DNA of 18,293 bases from JANNSW01 sp031431235 (GTDB taxonomy: Bacteria; Pseudomonadota; Alphaproteobacteria; Rhizobiales; Hyphomicrobiaceae): NCBI GenBank assembly GCA_031431235.1, contig JANPDA010000172.1, positions 1 through 18,293 on the forward strand, given 5' to 3'. Numbering within the stretch: position 1 is the stretch's first letter; the number at the start of each line of letters is the position of its first letter. The notes below the pieces were generated by a model that was given only the letters and a program-made list of their open reading frames with translations, searched no databases and had not been told where the DNA came from. The translations under genes were made by a program, and so were the position numbers. Positions 6,250 through 12,406 of this stretch are shown here, piece by piece.

Positions 6250-6664
6250 AATGTTCGCCGAGACGGGCAACGACGCGCGTCCTGATCGGCAGCTTGGCGG
6301 CGCCCAGCTCGAGCGCCTCACGCGCCGTCGCCGGTGGCACGCCGTCGATCTCGAACATGATCCGGCCCGGCCGCACCCGGCATGCCCAGAACTCCGGCGA
6401 TCCCTTGCCCGAGCCCATGCGCACCTCGGTGGGCTTCTTCGACACCGGCAGATCCGGGAAGATCCGGATCCAGACACGGCCGGCACGCTTCATGTGGCGC
6501 GTGATGGCACGGCGCGCGGCCTCGATCTGGCGCGCAGTCAGCCGCTCCGGCTCCATGGCCTTCAAGCCGTGGGAGCCGAAATTGAGCGCAGTTCCGCCCT
6601 TGGCCACGCCACGGTTGCGGCCCTTGTGAGCCTTGCGGAATTTGGTTCGCTTCGGTTGCAACAT
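6248..6664 (-). CDS. rplP: 50S ribosomal protein L16
   Basis: L16 organises the A-site tRNA elbow region and is needed late in 50S assembly. The 138-residue product starts MLQPKRTKFRKAHKGRNRG and has the L16 signatures MKRAGRVWIRIFPDLP, VRMGSGKGSPEFW and RPGRIMFEIDGVP. GAGGA lies upstream of the start. Its stop codon is part of the rpmC ribosome binding site. Length and residues are normal. Confidence 0.98.
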   Translation of the reverse strand: MLQPKRTKFRKAHKGRNRGVAKGGTALNFGSHGLKAMEPERLTARQIEAARRAITRHMKRAGRVWIRIFPDLPVSKKPTEVRMGSGKGSPEFWACRVRPGRIMFEIDGVPPATAREALELGAAKLPIRTRVVARLGEH

Positions 6665-6685
6665 GAGAATTGTCCTCGATCGAGC

Positions 6686-7411
6686 CTAGCGGCCCTCGGC
6701 CTCACGGCGTCCGCCACCAGACCGCTGTCCACCGCCACTTTCCTGCAGCTCGGTCAGCCGGCGCTCGTGCGCCATCGGATCGTGCTCCAAAATCTCGCCC
6801 CGGAAGACCCAGACCTTGACGCCGATCACGCCATAGGCGGTGCTCGCCAGTGCCGTGCCGAAATCGATGTCGGCACGCAGCGTGTGCAGCGGCACGCGAC
6901 CTTCGCGATACCACTCGGTCCGCGCGATCTCCGCGCCGCCGAGACGGCCGGCCACGTTGACCCGGATCCCGAGCGCGCCCATGCGAACCGCCGACTGCAC
7001 CGAGCGCTTGATCGCGCGCCGGAACGCGATGCGGCGCTCGAGCTGCTGGGCGATCCCTTCGGCGATCAGGGTCGAGTCGAGCTCGGGCTTCCTGATCTCC
7101 ATGATGTTGAGGAACACCTCGCTGCTGGTCAGCTCGGAGAGCTGCTTGCGCAGCTTGTCGATGTCGGAGCCCTTTTTCCCGATCAGGATGCCGGGGCGAG
7201 CGGTGTGGACGGAGATCCGGCATTTCTTGTGCGGCCGCTCGATCACGACCTTTGAGATACCCGCCTGCCGGCGCTGCTTCATGATGAAGTCGCGGATGCG
7301 GAAATCCTCGTGCAGCAGCTTGGCGTACTCGCCCCTGCTCGCATACCAGCGCGAATCCCAGGTGCGGTTGATGCCGACGCGCAACCCGATCGGATTGATC
7401 TTCTGACCCAT
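6686..7411 (-). CDS. rpsC: 30S ribosomal protein S3
   Basis: S3 lines the mRNA entry tunnel and contributes to helicase activity. The 241-residue product starts MGQKINPIGLRVGINRTWDSRWYA. It has the KH-domain GKKG loop at residues 78-81 and the C-terminal domain blocks RMGALGIRVNVAGRLGGAEIARTEWYREGRVPLHTLRA. The tail (about 215-241) is Gly/Arg-rich. The start lies three bases after the rplV stop with AGGAG in between, so translation is probably coupled. Confidence 0.98.
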   Translation of the reverse strand: MGQKINPIGLRVGINRTWDSRWYASRGEYAKLLHEDFRIRDFIMKQRRQAGISKVVIERPHKKCRISVHTARPGILIGKKGSDIDKLRKQLSELTSSEVFLNIMEIRKPELDSTLIAEGIAQQLERRIAFRRAIKRSVQSAVRMGALGIRVNVAGRLGGAEIARTEWYREGRVPLHTLRADIDFGTALASTAYGVIGVKVWVFRGEILEHDPMAHERRLTELQESGGGQRSGGGRREAEGR

Positions 7412-7414
7412 GTC

Positions 7415-7849
7415 CTACTCCTCAGCCGACGCTGCGGCGCGCGGTGCACCCTTGCCGCGGCGGGCGGCTTCTGCCTCGAAATCCTTCTCGGCAACGATGA
7501 TCGTCAACTGCGAGAAATGCTTCTCGACGCGACCGGCTCTGCCGCGGCCGCGCGCCTGCAGCCGCTTCATCACGATGCGCTTGCCGACGTGGGCCTGGGC
7601 CACGACCAGGCTATCCACATCGAGCTGATGATTGTTCTCGGCATTGGCGATCGCGCTCTCGAGGGTCTTCTTGACCTCGACGGCGACGCGCTTCTGCGTG
7701 AAGGTCAGATCCGCCAGCGCCCGGTCGACCTTCTTGCCGCGGATCAGTTGCGCGACGAGATTGAGCTTCTGCGGGCTCGAGCGAATGAGCCTGTTCACGG
7801 CCTTGGCCTCGTTGTCCGCCAGATCGCGTTCACGTTTGGGCTTGCCCAT
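7415..7849 (-). CDS. rplV: 50S ribosomal protein L22
   Basis: L22 forms part of the exit-tunnel constriction. The 144-residue product has SSPQKLNLVAQLIRGK at about 24-39, LESAIANAENNH, and the tunnel-loop region MKRLQARGRGRAGRVEKHFSQLTI. An Ala/Arg/Glu-rich tail extends it beyond the 110 residues of E. coli. The start is two bases after the rpsS stop and has only a weak Shine-Dalgarno sequence, so translational coupling to rpsS is likely. Confidence 0.97.
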   Translation of the reverse strand: MGKPKRERDLADNEAKAVNRLIRSSPQKLNLVAQLIRGKKVDRALADLTFTQKRVAVEVKKTLESAIANAENNHQLDVDSLVVAQAHVGKRIVMKRLQARGRGRAGRVEKHFSQLTIIVAEKDFEAEAARRGKGAPRAAASAEE

Positions 7850-7851
7850 GG

Positions 7852-8130
7852 CTATTTCTTCACCGCTTTCCTGTCTCCCGAATGCCCCTTGAAGGTGCGC
7901 GTCGGGGAGAACTCGCCGAGCTTGTGGCCCACCATGTCCTCGGAGACGAGGACGGGCACGTGTTTCATGCCGTTGTGGACGCCGAAGGTCAGGCCCACGA
8001 ACTGGGGCAGGATCGTCGAGCGCCTGCTCCAGGTTTTGATCACTTCCTTGCGTCCCGACGTACGAACCTTCTCGGCCTTCTTGAGGAGGTAGCCGTCGAC
8101 GAACGGGCCTTTCCAGACAGAACGGGTCAC
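7852..8130 (-). CDS. rpsS: 30S ribosomal protein S19
   Basis: S19 is in the small-subunit head, paired with S13 near the A-site finger. The 92-residue product equals the E. coli length. It starts with GTG (MTRSVWKGPFVDGYLLKKAE) and contains the motif WSRRSTILPQFVGLTFGVHNGMKHVPVLVSEDMVGHKLGEFSPTR. AGGAG follows the rplB stop and precedes the GTG by about seven to eight bases. There is a ten-base gap from rplB. Confidence 0.97.
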   Translation of the reverse strand: MTRSVWKGPFVDGYLLKKAEKVRTSGRKEVIKTWSRRSTILPQFVGLTFGVHNGMKHVPVLVSEDMVGHKLGEFSPTRTFKGHSGDRKAVKK

Positions 8131-8140
8131 CGTGGCTCTC

Positions 8141-8968
8141 CTAGCGCTTCTTCTTCAGGTGGCGGCTGCGGACAATATACTTCTCGGTCGCCTTGTTCTG
8201 GCGGGTTCTCTTGCCCTTGGTCGAGATGCCCCAAGGGGTCGCCCAGTGCTTGCCGCCCTTGGTGCGGCCTCCATTGGGGTGATCGACCGGGTTCATGGCG
8301 ATCGAGCGCACGGTCGGGCGCAGGCCGAGCCAGCGGCTGCGGCCGGCCTTGCCGATTACCTGGTTCATGTGGTCCGGGTTGGACACCGCTCCCACCGTCG
8401 CCATGCATTCGGCGCGCACGAGCCGGGTCTCGCCCGAGTTGAGCCGCAGGATCGCAAAACCCTGGTCGCGACCAACCAGCTGGGCATAGGTACCCGCCGA
8501 GCGCGCGAGCTGCCCGCCTTTGCCGATCTTCAGCTCCACATTGTGCACGATCGTGCCGATCGGCATCGCGGCGAGCGGCATGGCGTTGCCGGGCTTCACG
8601 TCGACTTTCTTGCCGGCGACGACCATGTCGCCGGGGCCCAGGCGTTGTGGCGCGAGGATATAGGAGAGATCGCCGTCCTCGTACTTGACGAGGGCGATGA
8701 ACGCGCTGCGATTGGGATCGTACTCGAGCCGCTCCACTTTCGCGGGCATGTCGTGCTTGGCGCGGCGGAAGTCGACGAGGCGGTAGGCCTTCTTGTGGCC
8801 ACCGCCATGCCGGAAGGCGGTGAGGCGGCCATTGTTGTTGCGGCCGCCCGAGCGCGATTTGCCCTCGACCAGCGACTTGACCGGCTTGCCCTTCCAGAGA
8901 TGGCTGCGATCGACCAGCACCAGGTGCCGGAGCGAAGGCGTCGTCGGGTTGAATGTCTTGAGTGCCAT
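8141..8968 (-). CDS. rplB: 50S ribosomal protein L2
   Basis: L2 is required for subunit joining and lies close to the peptidyl-transferase centre. The 275-residue product starts MALKTFNPTTPS and has SGGRNNNGRLT, the RNA-binding core FIALVKYEDGD and GAVSNPDHMN. The most conserved C-terminal loop reads MNPVDHPNGG then RTKGGKHW at residues 225-242, where E. coli has HPHGGGEGRNFGKHP. The Asp-His pair (D229, H230) is kept, but the second His is Asn and the GEG is absent. AGGGA precedes the start by about nine bases, and rplW ends 11 bases upstream. Confidence 0.98.
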   Translation of the reverse strand: MALKTFNPTTPSLRHLVLVDRSHLWKGKPVKSLVEGKSRSGGRNNNGRLTAFRHGGGHKKAYRLVDFRRAKHDMPAKVERLEYDPNRSAFIALVKYEDGDLSYILAPQRLGPGDMVVAGKKVDVKPGNAMPLAAMPIGTIVHNVELKIGKGGQLARSAGTYAQLVGRDQGFAILRLNSGETRLVRAECMATVGAVSNPDHMNQVIGKAGRSRWLGLRPTVRSIAMNPVDHPNGGRTKGGKHWATPWGISTKGKRTRQNKATEKYIVRSRHLKKKR

Positions 8969-8979
8969 GGTCGTGTTCC

Positions 8980-9273
8980 CTAGAGCCCTGTCGACACGTC
9001 GATCGAATGGCCTTCGGCGAGCGTCACGATCGCCTTCTTCATGTCGGAAAGTGCAGCAGCCCGGCCACGGAAGCGCTTGACCTTGCCCTTACGGTTCATG
9101 GTGTTGACGGCGGCGACTTTCACCTTGAAGAGCGCTTCCACCGCCGCCTTGATCTGCGGCTTGGTCGCGGCGCGCCTCACTTCGAAAATGACCTGATTGG
9201 CCTCTGAGACGAGCGTCGATTTCTCGGTGATCACAGGCGCGACGATGATGTCGTAGGCATCGAGCGTCTTCAT
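8980..9273 (-). CDS. rplW: 50S ribosomal protein L23
   Basis: L23 docks trigger factor and SRP at the tunnel exit. The 97-residue product contains the family start YDIIVAPVITEKSTLVSEANQVIFEV and the loop VNTMNRKGKVKRFRGR. The ATG overlaps the rplD stop by four bases (ATGA), so translation is probably coupled to L4. GGGGAGA lies upstream within rplD. Length is normal. Confidence 0.97.
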   Translation of the reverse strand: MKTLDAYDIIVAPVITEKSTLVSEANQVIFEVRRAATKPQIKAAVEALFKVKVAAVNTMNRKGKVKRFRGRAAALSDMKKAIVTLAEGHSIDVSTGL

Positions 9274-9926
9274 CGGGCCGATCTCCCCTTCTCGTCGGGT
9301 CCGCTGGCGAACCGGGCCTCGATCGCGGCGACGGCATCGCGCGTCAGCACGAGCTTCTCGCGACGGATGATGTCGTAGACGTTGAGGCCGGCAATCGGCA
9401 GCACGTCGATGTTGGGAATGTTGCGGGCGGCGAGCGCAAAGTTGCGATCGAGCTCGTTGCCGCCGATGATGAGCGCCGAGGAGAGGCCGAGCTTGGCGAG
9501 CCGCGCCTTCAGGTCCGCCGTCTTCGGTGCGGAGGCTTCCGCCTTGTCGAGCACCACGATCTCGGAGGCTTTGGCCTTGGCGGAAAGTGCATGCCGCAAC
9601 GCCAGCGCCCGCACCTTCTTGGGCAGATCATGGGCGTGGCTGCGGGGCTTGGGACCGAAGGCCTTGCCGCCGCCGCGGAACTGGGGCGCGCCCTTGTCGC
9701 CGTGGCGGGCACCGCCCGAGCCCTTCTGCTTGTACATCTTCTTTCCGGTGGTGTTCACCTCAGACCGGTCCTGGACGTGATGTGTACCGGCGCGCCGCTT
9801 GGCGAGCTGCCAGCGTACCATGCGGTGGATCAGATCATTGCGCGGCTCGAGGCCGAACACGGTGTCGCTGAGATCGATCGTGCCCGCCTGGCCGGCGTCG
9901 AGCGTGGTGACGTCGGTCTTCATCAT
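9270..9926 (-). CDS. rplD: 50S ribosomal protein L4
   Basis: L4 reaches into the exit tunnel and, in gammaproteobacteria, represses its own S10 operon. The 218-residue product has the tunnel loop with TGKKMYKQKGSGGARHGDKGAPQFRGGGKAFGPKPRSH at about 60-97. The ATG overlaps the rplC stop by four bases. The next codon is also ATG (9923) and is better spaced from GGGAGG, so the first Met may be dispensable. I see no L4-type leader stem that I can identify before rpsJ. Confidence 0.97.
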   Translation of the reverse strand: MMKTDVTTLDAGQAGTIDLSDTVFGLEPRNDLIHRMVRWQLAKRRAGTHHVQDRSEVNTTGKKMYKQKGSGGARHGDKGAPQFRGGGKAFGPKPRSHAHDLPKKVRALALRHALSAKAKASEIVVLDKAEASAPKTADLKARLAKLGLSSALIIGGNELDRNFALAARNIPNIDVLPIAGLNVYDIIRREKLVLTRDAVAAIEARFASGPDEKGRSAR

Positions 9927-10633
9927 TGGCCTCCCTTGGCGGCGGCCGTGGCCTCGCCCGGCTTGCGGAAGGCGCCGGGGGTCGGCAGATCCTTCATGCC
10001 CTTCTTCTTCACGGCATCGCGCACCAGCACCCAGCCGCCCTTGGAGCCGGGAACGGCCCCGCGCACCAGGATCAGGCCCCGCTCGACATCGACCTTGACG
10101 ACCTCGATGTTCTGCGTCGTCACCCGCTCGTCGCCCAGATGGCCTGCCATCTTCTTGTTCTTGAAGACTTTACCGGGATCCTGACGACCGCCGGTCGAAC
10201 CGTGGCTGCGATGGCTGACGGAGACGCCGTGGGTCGCGCGCAAGCCGCCGAAGTTCCAGCGCTTCATCGGGCCGGCAAAGCCCTTGCCGATCGAGGTGCC
10301 GGTCACGTCGACACGCTGACCCGGCACGAAATGGTCGGCCGTGATCTCGGCGCCGACCTCGATCACGTTGTCGGGCGTGACGCGGAATTCCGCGAGGCGG
10401 CGCTTGGGCTCGACATTGGCGATCGCGAAATGCCCGCGCTCGGCCTTCGTCGTGTTCTTGACCTTGGCAGTGCCGGAGCCGAGCTGCAACGCCGTGTAGC
10501 CGTTCTTCTCGTTGGTGCGGTGGGCGATCACCTGGCACTTCTCGAGCTTCAGCACGGTCACGGGAATATGCTCGCCCTGGTCACTGAAGACCCGGGTCAT
10601 TCCGACCTTCTGCGCTATGACACCTGACCGCAT
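9923..10633 (-). CDS. rplC: 50S ribosomal protein L3
   Basis: L3 is an early assembly protein reaching toward the peptidyl-transferase centre. The 236-residue product starts MRSGVIAQKVGMTRVFSDQGEHIPVTVL. Its central extension, SHRSHGSTGGRQDPGKVFKNKKMAGHLG, keeps the Gln that the PrmB methylase modifies in E. coli (Gln150 there). AAAGGA lies nine bases upstream. A 98-base gap separates it from rpsJ, filled by an inverted heptad-repeat array. It overlaps rplD by four bases. Confidence 0.97.
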   Translation of the reverse strand: MRSGVIAQKVGMTRVFSDQGEHIPVTVLKLEKCQVIAHRTNEKNGYTALQLGSGTAKVKNTTKAERGHFAIANVEPKRRLAEFRVTPDNVIEVGAEITADHFVPGQRVDVTGTSIGKGFAGPMKRWNFGGLRATHGVSVSHRSHGSTGGRQDPGKVFKNKKMAGHLGDERVTTQNIEVVKVDVERGLILVRGAVPGSKGGWVLVRDAVKKKGMKDLPTPGAFRKPGEATAAAKGGQ

Positions 10634-10653
10634 GGGTCTCGTCCTTTAGAACT

Positions 10654-10729
10654 GGGAAGTAGGGAGTTGGGAGTTGGGAGCAGGGCCAGATTGATATCCC
10701 TACTGCCTATTCCCTACTCCCCACTCCCT
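10654..10729. repeat. Inverted array of GGGAGTA-like heptads between rpsJ and rplC
   Basis: The left arm (10654-10685) is a run of GGG tracts every seven bases (GGGAAGT, AGGGAGT, TGGGAGT, TGGGAGC, AGGG). The right arm (10698-10729) is its near complement, CCC tracts at the same seven-base period. The arms are separated by 12 bases and can form a stem of about 30 bp in the transcript. Each strand also carries at least four GGG tracts with mostly 3-5 base loops, the basic pattern for a G-quadruplex. It resembles short tandem heptad repeats known in other bacteria. It is not coding. Confidence 0.85.
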
Positions 10730-10731
10730 CG

Positions 10732-11040
10732 TCACAATTTGATCTCGACGTCGACGCCGGCGGCCAGATCGAGCTTCATCAGCGCATCGACCGTCTGCGG
10801 CGTCGGATCCACGATGTCGAGCAGGCGCTTGTGGGTGCGCATCTCGAACTGCTCGCGGCTCTTCTTGTCCACGTGGGGCGAACGGTTGACCGTGAACTTC
10901 TCGATGCGGGTCGGCAGCGGAATTGGTCCCCGCACCTCGGCACCCGTGCGCTTCGCCGTATTGACGATCTCGCGGGTCGAGCTGTCGAGGATCCGATGGT
11001 CGAACGCCTTCAAGCGGATCCGGATATTCTGGCCTGCCAT
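10732..11040 (-). CDS. rpsJ: 30S ribosomal protein S10
   Basis: S10 (NusE) is a head protein of the small subunit and also joins NusB in antitermination complexes. The 102-residue product starts MAGQNIRIRLKAFDHRILDSSTREIV and has GPIPLPTRIEKFTVNRSPHVDKKSREQFEMRTHKRLLDI. ATG 11040 is chosen over an upstream in-frame start (11133), because S10 conservation begins there and the upstream region runs through a hairpin and into tuf. It is the first gene of the S10 block, 61 bases after tuf. Confidence 0.97.
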   Translation of the reverse strand: MAGQNIRIRLKAFDHRILDSSTREIVNTAKRTGAEVRGPIPLPTRIEKFTVNRSPHVDKKSREQFEMRTHKRLLDIVDPTPQTVDALMKLDLAAGVDVEIKL

Positions 11041-11062
11041 GGCTGTCACTCGCCTTGAAATT

Positions 11063-11088
11063 CGTAGCGCCCCGATGGGGGCGCTACG
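11063..11088 (-). other. Perfect 11-bp hairpin between tuf and rpsJ
   Basis: CGTAGCGCCCC at 11063-11073 pairs perfectly with GGGGCGCTACG at 11078-11088 around a four-base loop. In the direction of transcription it is followed by AATTTC and not by a T tract, so a strong intrinsic terminator is unlikely. Its place between the highly expressed tuf and the S10 genes suggests an RNA-stabilising, processing or partial-termination element; that role is inference. Confidence 0.7.
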
Positions 11089-11101
11089 CTGAGCAGTCTT
11101 G

Positions 11102-12310
11102 CTATTCGATGATGCTGGTGACGACGCCCGCACCGACCGTGCGTCCGCCCTCGCGAATGGCGAAGCGCACGCGCTCCTCCATCGCGATCGGCGTGATCAG
11201 CTCGACGGTCACGGCGCAGTTGTCGCCGGGCATCACCATCTCGGTGCCCTCGGCGAGCTTGACGATGCCGGTCACGTCGGTCGTGCGGAAGTAGAACTGC
11301 GGACGGTAGTTGTCGAAGAACGGAGTATGGCGCCCGCCCTCCTCCTTCGTCAGAATGTAGGCTTCCGCCATGAACTTCTTGTGGGGGGTGATGGAGCCGG
11401 GCTTGCACAGCACCTGACCGCGCTCGACGGAGTCCTTGTCGATACCGCGCAGCAGGCAGCCGACATTATCGCCCGCCTCGCCAGCGTCGAGCAGCTTGCG
11501 GAACATCTCGACGCCAGTCACGATCGACTTCTGCGTGTCGCGCAGGCCGACGATCTCGATTTCCTCGCCGACCTTGATGGTGCCGCGCTCGATCCGGCCG
11601 GTCACGACCGTGCCGCGGCCAGAAATCGAGAACACGTCCTCGATCGGCATCAGGAACGGCTTGTCCTTGGCGCGCTCGGGTAACGGAATAAAGGTGTCGA
11701 GCGCGTCATACAGCTTCAGGATCGCCTCGTCGGCCAGCGGCCCCTTCTCGCCCTTGAGCGCCTTGACAGCGGCGCCGCGGATGACCGGAGTATCGTCGCC
11801 GGGGAACTTGTACTTCACCAGCAGCTCGCGCACCTCCATCTCGACGAGGTCGAGCAGCTCCTGGTCGTCGACCATATCGCACTTGTTGAGGAACACGACG
11901 ATGTAGGGCACGCCGACCTGGCGTGCGAGCAGGATGTGCTCGCGGGTCTGGGGCATCGGACCGTCGACGGCCGAGACCACCAGGATCGCACCGTCCATCT
12001 GCGCTGCGCCCGTGATCATGTTCTTGACGTAGTCGGCATGGCCGGGGCAGTCGACATGGGCGTAGTGGCGGTTGGCAGTCTCGTACTCGACGTGGCTGGT
12101 CGCGATCGTCAGGATCTTGGTCGGGTCGCGGCGGCCCTGGCTCTCGGAGGCCTTGGCGACCTCGTCATAGGGGACGAACGTCTTCGACCAGCCGCGATCG
12201 ACCGACACCTTCGTCAGCGCTGCCGTCAGCGTGGTCTTGCCGTGATCGACGTGGCCGATTGTGCCGACGTTGCAGTGCGGCTTGGACCGATCGAACTTTG
12301 CCTTGCCCAT
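11102..12310 (-). CDS. tuf: Elongation factor Tu with divergent switch I
   Basis: EF-Tu delivers aminoacyl-tRNA to the ribosome as a GTP complex. The 402-residue protein has a normal G1 (GHVDHGKT, 19-26), G3 DCPGH (87-91, with the catalytic His at 91), G4 NKCD (142-145), and complete domains 2 and 3 with IREGGRTVGAGVV near the end. Two GTPase motifs differ. Switch I (48-72) reads ASESQGRRDPTKILTI where other bacteria have APEEKARGITI, making the protein about six residues longer. G5 reads AAV (180-182) for SAL. The Mg-binding Thr (T68) is kept. GGAG lies eight bases before ATG 12310. No frameshift is visible. It lies between fusA and rpsJ as usual. Confidence 0.96.
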   Translation of the reverse strand: MGKAKFDRSKPHCNVGTIGHVDHGKTTLTAALTKVSVDRGWSKTFVPYDEVAKASESQGRRDPTKILTIATSHVEYETANRHYAHVDCPGHADYVKNMITGAAQMDGAILVVSAVDGPMPQTREHILLARQVGVPYIVVFLNKCDMVDDQELLDLVEMEVRELLVKYKFPGDDTPVIRGAAVKALKGEKGPLADEAILKLYDALDTFIPLPERAKDKPFLMPIEDVFSISGRGTVVTGRIERGTIKVGEEIEIVGLRDTQKSIVTGVEMFRKLLDAGEAGDNVGCLLRGIDKDSVERGQVLCKPGSITPHKKFMAEAYILTKEEGGRHTPFFDNYRPQFYFRTTDVTGIVKLAEGTEMVMPGDNCAVTVELITPIAMEERVRFAIREGGRTVGAGVVTSIIE

Positions 12311-12406
12311 CTCGAAATCTCCGTTTTCTTCAACCGTTACCCGGTATCGTTCTCGCCTGACTGACTAAGGGCGCAGTGCTGCCTACTCAGCCCGGCCCGT
12401 GCGCTC

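Noticed and set aside
10654..10729. CRISPR-like array
   Set aside because: The units are seven bases long with no spacers; it is an inverted heptad repeat.
11063..11088. Intrinsic terminator after tuf
   Set aside because: The stem is strong, but no T tract follows in the direction of transcription.
12095..12169. Compensating frameshifts as the cause of the odd EF-Tu switch I
   Set aside because: Reading the other frames of this stretch does not restore APEEKARGITI, and Thr, Ile and the downstream HVEYET are in frame, so the divergence is real at the sequence level.
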